Assembly (NCBI GenBank): GCA_003049485.1
Contig: PYST01000120.1
Location: 1-64,000, forward strand
Direction: 5' to 3'
Length of the DNA: 64,000 nucleotides
Source: Ophioceras dolichostomum
Lineage: Eukaryota; Ascomycota; Sordariomycetes; Magnaporthales; Ophioceraceae
Shown: piece after piece, positions 1-9,511 of the stretch
Position numbering within the stretch: the stretch's first letter is position 1
How the letters are laid out: each line of letters begins with the position of its first letter
Made by a program: the position numbers and the translations under genes
The notes under the pieces: model-generated
The model's input: the letters and a program-made list of their open reading frames with translations, nothing else
The model's database searches: none
What the model was told of the DNA's origin: nothing

Positions 1-260
1 CGATCTCCACCGGCTCGTTCGATTAGCTATGCGGAATTGGGTGGAAGGAGAGGGGAAATGGGTAGAGGGCGTTACAGAAGTGATACAACAACTTACCGTC
101 GTGGTTCCTTTCCCAGAGCACGAGAATCGAGACGTATGGTTGAGATCCCTGCCACATGCTCAGATCGCTTTGAAATTTCAACAAGCATGTACCGACGAAA
201 AGGCTATTTCGGATCTTCTTTCCATTGTCGGCAAAAGCAACAATATCCTTGGGAAATATG

Positions 261-786
261 CTGAAGCCGAGACGATGAACCGGCAGGCGCTGGAGCTGAG
301 GAAGAAGGTGCTGGGCGACGAGCATCCCGATACGCTTACCAGCATAACTTTATGCTAGTAAGCGTAAAGTGCTGGGCGACGAGCATCCCTCTACGCTTAC
401 CAGCATAAACAACCTGGCACTTGTGCTTTCCCGCCAGGGGAAACATGCCGAGGCCGAGACGATGTACCGGCAGGCGCTGGAGCTAAGGAAGAAAGTGCTA
501 GGCGACGAGCATCCCGATACGCTTACCAGCATAAACAACCTGGCACTTGTGCTTTCCGGCCAAGGGAAGCACGCTGAGGCCGAGACGATGCACCGGCAGG
601 CGCTGGAGCTGAAGAAGAAGGTGCTGGGCGACGAGCATCCCGATACGCTTACCAGCATAAACAACCTGGCACTTGTGCTTTCCGGCCAGGGGAAGCACGC
701 CGAGGCCGAGACGATGCACCGGCAGGCGCTGGAGCTGAGGAAGAAGGTGCTGGGCGACGAGCATCCCGATACGCTTACTAGCATGA
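261..786 (+). repeat. 126-bp tandem repeats encoding TPR units
   Basis: Four tandem copies of a 126-bp unit are nearly identical to one another, which suggests recent duplication or gene conversion, as in high-identity repeat arrays of fungal STAND proteins. The final copy differs by a CTTACTAGC variant where the others have CTTACCAGC. Confidence 0.85.
331..366. repeat. 15-bp inverted repeat (fold-back scar) inside the TPR array
   Basis: TACGCTTACCAGCAT (331-345) and ATGCTAGTAAGCGTA (352-366) form an inverted repeat with one mismatch and a 6-nt spacer. The right arm is an exact reverse complement of 770-784 in the last TPR copy. It introduces the in-frame TAG and a frame shift. Confidence 0.8.
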
Positions 787-926
787 GCAACTTCGTAAAT
801 GAGGAGACAGTTGAGCAACCGCAGACAACCCAGGACTTCCCAGCCGCCGAGGAGCCTCTACTCCATCCTGAAAGGAAAAAGGTACGCAGATGGATGAGGC
901 GACTCCAAGTCGCCATTAGGAAGTGA

Positions 927-1332
927 CGCCTTTGCTAGCCTTAGTAATCCAATAGGGGAGGAGCTTCATATCTCAACTCTTCAAATCCAGACATATCTGA
1001 GCCCGTCAACATCCTGAGGTCCGTCGCGTGTCTCTGCAGATGCATCGTGCTGTGTATCGCGACGCCATATGGCCAATAACATCACCGCAATTTCTCAGCA
1101 GTTCTTGATCGCTTACCATACAGCAGAGCCTCGTCCTTGCAATCCGTCGGCAGACTCATGCCCGTTTGGATTCTAATGAGCTTCCACTAAAAGAAACGAG
1201 CAGGACTAGCATTCTTTCGCGATAGTACCGCACATCAGGAAAACCTCTTTAAGCCACCCTGACTTTTTTTTTAAGGATACCTACCTAGCCACCAAAAGGC
1301 CGAGTTCCTTCCCCACCATCAAAAGAAAAACC
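927..1332. other. intergenic, no gene seen
   Basis: This 406-bp spacer follows the TPR remnant. It has no convincing open frame. A TACCTACCTAG motif (about 1279-1289) and a T-run lie just before the next gene. Confidence 0.5.
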
Positions 1333-2256
1333 ATGCCAGAGTCAAAAACCTAATTCATCCTCCGAACCACGGACTACCCGCCCAACGGGCTCATCCAGCT
1401 CGGCCAGCTCGTCCCCGACCCCCGCCAGCCCTACCGCCGCCTCTCCCCGCCCCTCCAGCCCGCGCCGACCCCGCACCTATCGCGCAAGGGGGGCTGGTAC
1501 CACGAGATATCCGAGGGCTCGAGCCGCGAAGCCGGCGTCTTCGCGCACTTCCTCGAGGCGTCCTTCGGAGGCTCGGCCGGCGCGCACGCGTCGCGTGACT
1601 CCCGCCGGACGTGGAGCGCCGCGGCGCTGGAGACGCACACGATCGAGCTCGGCCCGGACGGCGACTTTTCGCCGTACGTGCGGCGGAGCGTGGAGGAGGT
1701 GGACGCGGTGCAGGCGTGGCTGCGGAGCGGCAAGGGCGCAGCAGCCCTCCTCTGGAAGACATTGTACATGGCCACGGGCGTCAAGGTGGCTGTGCGGCCT
1801 GGCGAGTCGAACAGAAGCGAATACAGGGCGGGAGGCGTGGCCGCCGGGGGCGGAGGGGCTGCTGGAGTCGCTGGCGTAGGCGCGGGCGGTAGGGGCAAGC
1901 TCGACGTCTTCAGGGGCGACGTCGAGTCGGGCACCCCGTTCGAGGGCTTCGTGTTTGCGTACCGCCTCCGGAAGGTCCATGTCGGCTTCCGCGGAGCCGT
2001 CATGCTCGGCGGGGAGGTTCGGAGGAAGGCCGAGCTGCACGACTACCGCTACGGTAGCGGCGACGTCGGCAGCAACGATGGCGCTTCTTCTTTCAAGGAG
2101 GGGAAGAATGAACTTGGAGATATCAAGACGATCGAGGTCGGGAAAAAGGATTTCGGTGCTGATCTGCCTGCCTGGGATGTAAAGATGGGGGCCGTCGATG
2201 AGGAAGATGGAGAGGAGTGCCTGGTCGTATTTCCAGCCGAAGAGTTGCCCGACTAG
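1333..2256 (+). pseudogene. uncharacterised fungal protein family member with premature stop
   Basis: The frame begins with ATG at 1333, hits TAA at 1351-1353 (codon 7), then stays open for about 300 codons to 2256. Sequence downstream of the stop looks conserved: an LGQLVPDPRQPYRRL segment near the N-terminus, KTLYMATGVKVA in the middle and GFVFAYRLRKV near residue 210. I associate this pattern with a widespread but uncharacterised fungal protein family of about 300 residues; no function is assigned. No ATG occurs in frame between the stop and 1768, and no good intron would remove the stop without losing the conserved segment. It is therefore probably a pseudogene, unless the stop is a sequencing error. 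A 283-codon minus frame over the same DNA is treated as a shadow. Confidence 0.5.
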
Positions 2257-2422
2257 AATCGACGAGACATTTCGCCGGTTTTGTATCCTCCTCCTATGTA
2301 TTGCAACCTCCTGTCCACGAAACCTCATGTACTAGGTAGGTGCTGTACCGTTCCGCCCCCGTCGTTTCTGACAGAGTGGCAAACATCTCCTTGATAGCCT
2401 CAAGGGTGGCGGGGTGGTCTCT

Positions 2423-2458
2423 GGATCGGCCCATTTGGATCGGCCCATTTGGATCGGC
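2423..2458. repeat. 14-bp tandem repeat, 2.6 copies
   Basis: GGATCGGCCCATTT occurs at 2423-2436 and 2437-2450, followed by a partial GGATCGGC. Confidence 0.85.
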
Positions 2459-2621
2459 GCCCGGGGGATACCTGCCTAAGCAAGTGAGCGACAGTGACAT
2501 ATGTGCTCTCGTTTACAGGCAATGCTTTGACTGAAGAGAGAGACCGTTCATCGCAATGCCGCCGAGTTGAGGGAGCATGGCGAAGTAGATCAGAGTCGCC
2601 TATGCAATCACTTCCAGAAGA

Positions 2622-2756
2622 TACAATTTGACCCCTGAATTATTGTTCAACCAGGGGGGGGTCCCTTTTAAACCAGGCCTTTGCTCGCGAAAACTCAGGT
2701 ATTTTGTCTGCGCGAAGAGTCCGGCAATTGAACAATATTTCAGGGGTTGTATTGTA
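2622..2756. mobile_element. candidate MITE with 29-bp terminal inverted repeats
   Basis: The left end (2622-2650) and the reverse complement of the right end (2728-2756) match at 25 of 29 positions. Shared cores are CCCCTGAA and TATTGTTCAA. Both ends start with TA, as expected of a TA target duplication made by Tc1/mariner-like transposases. The 77-bp interior has no coding potential, so it would depend on a transposase elsewhere. It includes a run of eight G at about 2654-2661. No second copy was found in this window. The element is short, so a genome-wide copy search is needed to prove mobility. Confidence 0.6.
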
Positions 2757-3353
2757 AATACCCTTCCACATTACATAGCCTCGGGCAGAGGCTGGCGGAG
2801 ATATCCCCTGTCCAGTCGAAGCCGGTCGCGTTGTGGCCGGCGAGGACATAACGTTAGGTTGTGGCTGCCATCCGTTTAGGTCAGCAAAGTTCCAAGCCGA
2901 GACACTGAATTTGGGGCACGGAGATGCACTAACATTTTATCATGTCCTAAGCAAACTATTGCAGCAGAACCTGGCCTAATTTCTTGATTATGTGTTAATG
3001 CCCCACCACCGATCTTGTCCGCTTCGTCACCGCTCCTTAACAGCCAGCAGCACGTCCCAGTACGTGCGATTGTTAAAAGGTGTCAAAACAACATCATTGG
3101 TTTGGCGGTGCATCTGCATCGTGCATCGTGCGACTGCATCACCAACGCCCGCAAGCAGACCGCAGGAGCACCCCGCGTTTTGTTCGGCGATCGTCGTTCG
3201 ACGCCGGATGAGCCATGTTGCGTCTCATGATATGACGATCTGCCCATTTGGGTTCCCAAAAACCTGTGCGCTCGGTAGCACAATTTCCTCCGAACCAACC
3301 TAGGTACTGGCCAGCAACAGATGTGACCCGATACCATTCCCTCAGAGTGCACC

Positions 3354-5442
3354 ATGGCTAGTCTGGCGGATATTCTGGCCGCCCTGCCCAGCCTCAGGTC
3401 AAGTGATATTCTCGTTCTCAAGGCAGAGCTCGAGAAGTACACGTAAGTGGCCATCCGACCATGTCCTAAGGTTTATTCAGAGGGGAGTTCAGAGGGGAGT
3501 TCAGAGCGCGCTGACAGGCCTCATCATCAGGCTCCAGACCGACATTGTAGCCTCGCTGCCCGCGGAGCTACAGATACAGGTATTTGCGTCACTAGACACC
3601 GGCGACCTGTGGGTATGCCTCCAGGTCTCGCGTCTTTGGCGTTACGCCTTGCTCAGCGCCTCCAAGGACATCTCCCCAGCCCTCTTCCCCGGGCTGAAAG
3701 AGCGCGTGGCCTTGGAAGGGAACGTGGCGACCGCAGCGGCGACGACTCCGGATCGCGACGCCTTTCATCTGCCCACGACGGACGCCTTGCATCAACGGCT
3801 GGCGGATGCTTTTCTCGATGAGTGCCGGTCTCGCTACGTCGTCTCACGAGGTCTGTTCTCGTCCGCGGCTGTGGTGCGACCATTCATCAGCGGCGATGGC
3901 TCAATGCCTCTGGCCGAGCCGAGGGAAATGCAGAGATTTCAGTCTAGCCTGTGGACTTGGCTTTTTGAGGACACGGGGCAGTCCTATTCCCGGCATCCCC
4001 GTGAACTCTTGGACTCCTCGTCGGTGCTTTACGCTGCCGGGCGCGTAGCCTGGCGGCGCGAGTTGGGCCCCGAGAAGTCTCCCATCTTCGTCGACGATCT
4101 GCGCACGCGGAGACGCCACGTTTTCTATCTCCAGCCCCATGACGGCCACACCACCTCCCTGAAGGCTCTCGGCGACAAGCTTGTCGTGGTTGCTTCTAGC
4201 AGTTCTGTGTAAGTTTGGCCCCCTCTCGAATGCACGCTGCTTGAACGCTGCAAGCGGAATGATACTGTCCTAATGCGTGGCCTCCTTCAGCATAGCTTGG
4301 AATCTTGTCGGCAATGGCGGACAAGTTCGCGACCGCATCAGATCGTCCCGTCCCCTGGCGGGAACGACATTTGTCACTTCTGGCGACTACGTAGTGTGGC
4401 ACGCTGACTTCTACGTTAGCGTGTGGAAATTCCATGGCATCGTTGTCGGAATCGATATAACGCCAAGTTTGCGACGCGTAGCCGATTTCAACGACTTTCA
4501 CCCAACCGATGCCCGCCCTATCATACACCCGTTCCTCAAGGATGTGTATTACTGCACCTTCGCCTACCGACGTTCCGAACCCACCTCTGTGTCGGTCTTT
4601 GAGTTCACTGATGGCCAATGCACCGGATCGTGGGTAGAGGGCGTTCCTGGTAACAATGACAGAAACTACGGCTGGGCTTCTATTCCGGGCAGGCAGGTGG
4701 ACGCGAACGGTTCCTTCATAGTCGCGGTGGTCCTAGAAGAGGTCCCAGTTGAGGATCCAACGTACGCTCGGGTGACGTGCGTCGAATTCAACGTCCTCAC
4801 CAAGAAATTCCGGACGTCTCTAAGAGAGTACCGGCTTCCCCTGCCACCATCAGGCTGCTTTGCTCCGTTGGTCAACTTCTGGAACGACGGGGCATCCGTT
4901 TTCACGACTCCCAAGGCTATACGGAGGGCAGAGCTCAACAGTCGAGGTCTTCTGCTGGGCATCACGTCTCACCCAAGCGGCCGACGCCCGTTCGTCCCTG
5001 CTGATGCTACTCTGACGGACCGAATGCCTAATCAAACGAATCCAGTCAGCCCTAACGATGGGGATGCTAGGTTCTCCGTGCCTGTGCAGTTTGGTCTCGA
5101 GGGCTTCCTGCGGGCCTGGGAGACCGCCGAAAGCACTACAGTGTACGTCCCTTGCCCAAAATTGCATTGCATTGCCGCCTCCTCTCTCTTCCCCGCCTCT
5201 TTTCTGAAACTCGGCACAAAACACTCGCTGTTGGGGTTTAGCTCTCAGCTAATGAAATGTCTCTCAGGGGTTGGAACCTGGTGCCTATCCCAGGGATGCC
5301 CAAGCTCTGCGGTGACAACGACTTCCTTGTCCTCATAGCAGGCCAAGGCTATACTTACTGGCGCTACAAGAAGCTCGCTCCCTGTGAACGAGCGGCACAT
5401 TATGTGCCAGAGTCTCACACTGCAGAGGCAGGCGGACAGTGA
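3354..5442 (+). CDS. F-box protein (paralog 1)
   Basis: Four exons are proposed: 3354-3442, 3531-4208, 4291-5142 and 5268-5442, giving 597 residues. Donors are GTAAGT, GTAAGT and GTACGT; acceptors are CAG. The N-terminal 30 residues (MASLADILAALPSLRSSDIL...) precede an F-box at about residues 36-75 (LPAELQIQVFASLDTGDLWVCLQVSRLWR), the segment that usually binds Skp1 in SCF ubiquitin ligases. The remaining 500 residues match the second paralog but no substrate-binding domain I know. It contains FVDDLRTR and a C-terminal DNDFLVLIAGQGY motif. Intron 1 carries a duplicated AGGGGAGTTCAG. Start choice: ACCATGG context and a short first exon like that of the paralog. Substrate unknown; function is inferred from the F-box alone. 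Confidence 0.75.
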
Positions 5443-5526
5443 TCGCCCGCCCGTGAGTGGCACTTCTCAGTGTCCACAAAAGGGTGATCTTCTGCAAGGT
5501 CCTTCTGGTTTCTTCCAAGTCCTGCC

Positions 5527-5533
5527 TATATAA
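5527..5533 (+). promoter_or_regulatory. TATA-like box
   Basis: TATATAA lies 79 bp upstream of an ATG at 5612 and 84 bp downstream of the F-box stop. It could drive a small transcript. Confidence 0.35.
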
Positions 5534-5611
5534 CGACGAGGCACACGTCACTTGCGTCTCTCGACTTGCATCGCCCAGCTTCCTCGCGCCTCATTCACCA
5601 CCGCTTCGACC

Positions 5612-5845
5612 ATGAAACCACCGCCAAGACTGTCTCTCTCGGCCATATCCCTCCATGTGCCATCACTGCAGGAACCCGCCCGTCTGGCTCCGGGACGAGA
5701 CACAAGTTCATTCCCACCCGAATTCATCTCCAAGCTCCTCATCAGTCCGTTCAACCACCCACGAACCCACCCGCCTGCTCGCTGGCTCTACTCTGGAAGG
5801 GGCAAAGTTCAGGCTCTTACCGCGCATTACGGAGTTTATGGTTAA
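5612..5845 (+). CDS. possible small protein, 77 residues, unknown
   Basis: An ATG in a GACCATGA context follows a TATA-like box. The frame (MKPPPRLSLSAISL...) runs 77 codons and ends GVYG. No domain is recognised. Two other frames over the same DNA are open for similar lengths, so coding is doubtful. It might also be a fragment of a longer spliced gene. Low confidence. Confidence 0.2.
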   Translation: MKPPPRLSLSAISLHVPSLQEPARLAPGRDTSSFPPEFISKLLISPFNHPRTHPPARWLYSGRGKVQALTAHYGVYG

Positions 5846-7414
5846 ACGCGCCAAGGACCTCGATGTCCCGATAATTAATATGAGCTGGCGCGTTGTAAAT
5901 TGGGGGGCCAGAGGAGGAGGGAAAAGGAGGGGAAACAAAGACCGACATCTCGGAAATGAGTGCCAGGTCTACGATGGTTCGTCTACGAGTTCCAAACTCC
6001 TTTTACCCCATGCGCACGCAGATGCTTCGGACTGGCAAGCAAGCACTCGCAAATAGGATGGGTTCTTGTCTACACGGGACTGCTCCCACGAACGAACATC
6101 CATCTTCTAATGACCAAGACGGGAAGGGTCGGGATGTGGGATAATATGGCGATCTCTCAGAAAAAGGCGAATAAAGTTGCCTGATATGCATATATACCAG
6201 ATCATCAGGCCTGTCGAGCGTTCATATTCCTCAATCACTGCCCCTTTCCCAAAGCTCTACTTGGCGCTGGTCCTCGCCAGCTCACCGGGACACTGGTTCT
6301 ACCCGTCCGTCCGAACCGCGTGCCATGCGATCCTACTCCGAGTCTGGCCTTTTGACTGACAGGCATGTTCGAAAAAGAAGAAGTCTAGAACAGTTTTTCC
6401 AAAATACCAACAGCATGCGGACCTAATAAGTGTACACGTTTTGGGAAGCGCGGACCCAAAAAACCACGCCACCGGCCTGCGTTGTGCTCACCGGGACTCC
6501 GGTGCCGAAATATAGTGTCGTCCCGCCTATCGGATCGCAGGGGTTCAACAGCCGGCATGCCGTGATATCTGCCGCGGCCAATGATCTTTGTTGGGGGATA
6601 TCCGATTGCATGGAGCGCCGGAGCTTTTTTTGCTCCTTTCTTTGCTTCTTCGCAGCAAGAAAGAGGGTGGTGGCTGTTACACAACCCTTCATCATCCCTT
6701 CCCAAGATACGAACGACGGCTCTAGTAGCAGCAGACTTTACGACGAGCACATATGATCCACCAAATAACACAAGTCCCCAAAAGTTGGGTTCCGCCTCTG
6801 CATTGTTCTTTTCTCCAATTGAAGCCAAGTGGCTCTCCGCAGCCTTTTGGGGTCGTGTTTTCTTCTGGCACATATTTAGCCAGAAACGAAACGCTCTGAA
6901 AGGGATTTGGAAGCATTCATCAACCACTTACTACTGACAGGACCAGCCGCGCCCGCAGATGCGGTCAGCAAAACATATGATGTATTTAGCTTCTTCCAGA
7001 CAAGCCAAACAAGCAACACAATGGGAGCAATCAACGCTTCCTACTCTAGACCAACACGGCCACGGATGGCCGGTATTTTGGCCGGTCACTTTCACTTTCC
7101 CCGCACGAACGTCCGACCCTGCGTCCTCAGGCAACATCCACATTCACATACACTGAGAGCAAAGGAAGAGGTCCATGTTAGCTCACTGAGTTGTTACCAT
7201 CACCCGCCTGCATGGGCCCGGCCGTCTCTGGGGACTTGTGCAGTTCCCGTCTATCCGGCAGAATATAGTTGGGGGAGATTTGGAGAGCGGGGAAATGGAG
7301 GAGGGAGCATGGACAGAAGTGGATGGAGGGAGCCGACAAGCCGGAGTGGTGCCTGTTGGTACTGATGATGATGATGAGCCTTCATCTCGCCCAAGGAGCC
7401 GAGAGTCGGAAATC

Positions 7415-7420
7415 TATATA
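7415..7420 (+). promoter_or_regulatory. TATA box of the GMC oxidoreductase gene
   Basis: TATATA lies 264 bp upstream of the ATG at 7679. If used, it implies a 5' leader of about 220-240 nt. The leader would include a (GAA)n tract at 7552-7574. Confidence 0.4.
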
Positions 7421-7551
7421 TTGAGGGGGAATGCCCAGCCAAGTGTGGATGCGTTCCTGGCTCCCCGTTCCCAACCATCCACTCTTTTGTATTAGCAGCA
7501 CTCTGGATAGGGAGAGCTTCGTGTACTTGCCTGGTTCGTTTCCCCCTTGAG

Positions 7552-7574
7552 CGAAGAAGAAGAAGAAGAAGAAG
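7552..7574 (+). repeat. (GAA)n microsatellite in the 5' leader
   Basis: A GAA trinucleotide run lies just upstream of the GMC oxidoreductase start. It can be read in frame with the gene, but only from a TTG and not from an ATG. Confidence 0.85.
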
Positions 7575-7678
7575 GCGAGAATAGGAGAGATCCACGTGTC
7601 GTGGTAGCAGCTCTAGCTAGTGTGAGCAGAAGAAGCAAGCAGAAGCAAACAGGAGCAAGCCGCAGAAAAGACGCAACG

Positions 7679-9511
7679 ATGTACTGGCGACAGCTACTTT
7701 CCTTGACGGCCGTGGCAGCTACCGCCACCACAGTGTGCGCTGCCGAGGAGGCCGCCGACGAGTACGACTACATTGTCGTAGGCAGCGGGCCCGGCGGCGG
7801 TCCGCTGGCCTCCAATCTCGCGCGGGCGGGCCACCCGACCCTGCTCCTTGAGGCGGGCGACGACCAGTGGGACAACCCCAACATCTCGATCATCTACAAC
7901 TTCCTGCCCGCGGGCAACGACCCGGCCACGCGCTGGGACTTCTTCGTCAAGCACTCCGAGAACCCGGCCGACCTGGACAGGTACCAGCGCCTGACGTGGC
8001 GCCAGCCCGACGGGCAGTACTACGTTGGGCTCGACCCGCCCGCGGGCTCGACCAAGCTCGGCATCTACTACCCGCGCGCGGGAACGCTCGGCGGCTGCGC
8101 GCAGCACAACGCGGGCGTGACCTTCCTCCCATACGACGACGACTGGAACATCGTCGTCAACATGACGGGCGACAAGTCGTGGGACGCGGCCAACATGCGC
8201 AAGTACTTCGTGCGCATGGAGAATAACCGGTACCTGCCCAAGGGCACCCCCGGGCACGGCTTTGACGGCTGGCTCGCCACCATCGACACGCCCCAGGCAT
8301 GGGCGAACGAGGACAACCACGGATCGCGCGTGGCCAAGAAGCTGGCGGCCGCGCTGAAGAAGGACTACGGCACCGACCTGGCCAAGATGCTGTCGTCCGA
8401 CATGAACGGCGTGGAGCCCCACCGCGACGAGCAGGAGGGGTTCTACTCGCTCATCTCGCACGCCGACGAGAACGGCATGCGGTCAAGCCCCAACAACTAC
8501 ATCCGCGCCACGCTCGCCGACGCGCGCAAGTTCCCGCTCACGCTCAAGCTTGAGAGCCTGGTTACCAAGGTGCTCTTCGACACGACGGGCGCCACGCCCA
8601 GGGCGATCGGCGTGGAGGTCATGGAGGGCAAGTCGATGTACTCTGCCGACCCGCGCCACACGGCCGGCGCAAAGGGGAAAACCGTCACGTACAAGGCCAA
8701 GAAGGAGGTCATCATCTCCGGCGGCACCTTCAACTCGCCCCAGATCCTCAAGCTGTCCGGCATCGGCCCCAAGGCGGAGCTCGCCAAGTTCTCCATCCCG
8801 CTCGTCAAGGACCTGCCAGGGGTGGGCGAGAATATGGCCGACAACTACGAGGCCGGCCTGCTGGCCATGAAGCAGGGCGACCCCCTCAACGCGGGCGGCC
8901 TGCAGACGATGCTGCTGCGCTCCGCGAGCGCGCCCACGGCCAAGCGCAACATCTACACCTGGTGCGGCTCCTTCTCGTTCGAGGGCTTCTGGCCGGGCTT
9001 CCCCGAGAACTACGGCCCGGACCAGTGGGAGTGCGCGATCGTGCAGATGGGGCCCAAGTCGCAGGCGGGTTCCGTCCGGCTCCGCAGCGCCGACCCGCAG
9101 GACATGCCAGATATCAACTTCCGGTTCTTCGAGCACAACGGCGATCAGGACCTGACGGAGCTGCTGGATGCCGTCAAGTTCCTGAGGAAGAACATCTACG
9201 AGGCGGTGGGCCCCTGGAACGAGAAGCACCCCTGCCCGGGCGTGAACACGACGTGCACGGACGCGGCGCAGAAGCAGTACATCAAGGACCAGGCGTACAG
9301 CCACCACGCGACGTCGAGCTGCAGGATCGGGGCCGATAGCGATCCGATGGCCGTGCTGGACTCGAAGTTCAGGGTCAGGGGCGTGAAGGGGCTGCGGGTC
9401 GTGGACGCGAGCGCTTTCCCGGTCGTGCCCGGCGCGTTCCCGGTTGTGCCGACTATGATGTTGGGGGAGAAGGCTTCTGATGATGTGCTGGCTGATGCTG
9501 CTACTTGGTAA
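7679..9511 (+). CDS. secreted GMC oxidoreductase (AA3-like flavoenzyme)
   Basis: One exon of 610 residues. The first ATG of the frame (ACGATGT context) gives a signal peptide (about residues 1-21, ending VCAA), so secretion is likely. Residues 29-60 form the FAD-binding Rossmann motif (YDYIVVGSGPGGGPLASNLA). The second GMC signature is FNSPQILKLSGIGP. The C-terminal block has YSHHATSSCRIG, with His542/His543 at the usual catalytic-base position. The second catalytic position, normally His or Asn in a G(N/H)P context, reads GAFPVVPT with Phe587. Family knowledge: GMC enzymes oxidise alcohols, sugars or aryl alcohols, passing electrons to oxygen or quinones. The substrate cannot be read from sequence. 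It is separated from both neighbours by over 1.5 kb, with no sign of a cluster. Confidence 0.92.
   Translation: MYWRQLLSLTAVAATATTVCAAEEAADEYDYIVVGSGPGGGPLASNLARAGHPTLLLEAGDDQWDNPNISIIYNFLPAGNDPATRWDFFVKHSENPADLDRYQRLTWRQPDGQYYVGLDPPAGSTKLGIYYPRAGTLGGCAQHNAGVTFLPYDDDWNIVVNMTGDKSWDAANMRKYFVRMENNRYLPKGTPGHGFDGWLATIDTPQAWANEDNHGSRVAKKLAAALKKDYGTDLAKMLSSDMNGVEPHRDEQEGFYSLISHADENGMRSSPNNYIRATLADARKFPLTLKLESLVTKVLFDTTGATPRAIGVEVMEGKSMYSADPRHTAGAKGKTVTYKAKKEVIISGGTFNSPQILKLSGIGPKAELAKFSIPLVKDLPGVGENMADNYEAGLLAMKQGDPLNAGGLQTMLLRSASAPTAKRNIYTWCGSFSFEGFWPGFPENYGPDQWECAIVQMGPKSQAGSVRLRSADPQDMPDINFRFFEHNGDQDLTELLDAVKFLRKNIYEAVGPWNEKHPCPGVNTTCTDAAQKQYIKDQAYSHHATSSCRIGADSDPMAVLDSKFRVRGVKGLRVVDASAFPVVPGAFPVVPTMMLGEKASDDVLADAATW

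Larger units (their letters stand above)
1..926 (+). pseudogene. TPR C-terminal part of a STAND (NB-ARC/TPR-like) protein, broken
   Basis: The reading frame entering from the left edge carries the linker typical of fungal NB-ARC-TPR proteins (PFPEHENRDVW, then LPHAQIAL) followed by kinesin-light-chain-type tetratricopeptide repeats of 42 residues (126 bp). Each repeat has AEAETMxRQALEL and KKVLGDEHPDTLTS. Repeat starts fall at 261, 447, 573 and 699. The last three are spaced exactly 126 bp; the first gap is 186 bp because repeat 1 is damaged. At 346-370 the frame meets a TAG stop (356-358) and resumes in another frame at 369, ending at 924-926 after a basic tail. In intact relatives the TPRs follow a nucleotide-binding switch domain, which would lie outside the window. 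Family knowledge places such proteins in fungal nonself recognition; that role is inference here. It is probably a pseudogene, although an assembly error in repeats is possible. Confidence 0.75.
2257..3353. other. intergenic region with small repeats and a MITE candidate
   Basis: No gene was recognised. It holds a 14-bp direct repeat (GGATCGGCCCATTT, 2423-2450), the inverted-repeat element at 2622-2756, and an ACCTAGGTA motif at about 3299, some 55 bp before the F-box start codon. Confidence 0.5.
5443..7678. other. intergenic region, no firm gene
   Basis: About 2.2 kb lies between the first F-box gene and the GMC oxidoreductase. It holds a TATA-like box (5527-5533) followed by a short open frame, overlapping frames on both strands at 6385-6937 with no recognisable product, and the GMC promoter. 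No RNA gene was seen. Confidence 0.5.

Noticed and set aside
6385..6937. Overlapping frames of 118-180 codons on both strands
   Set aside because: No recognisable domain, no splice or promoter signal favouring either strand.
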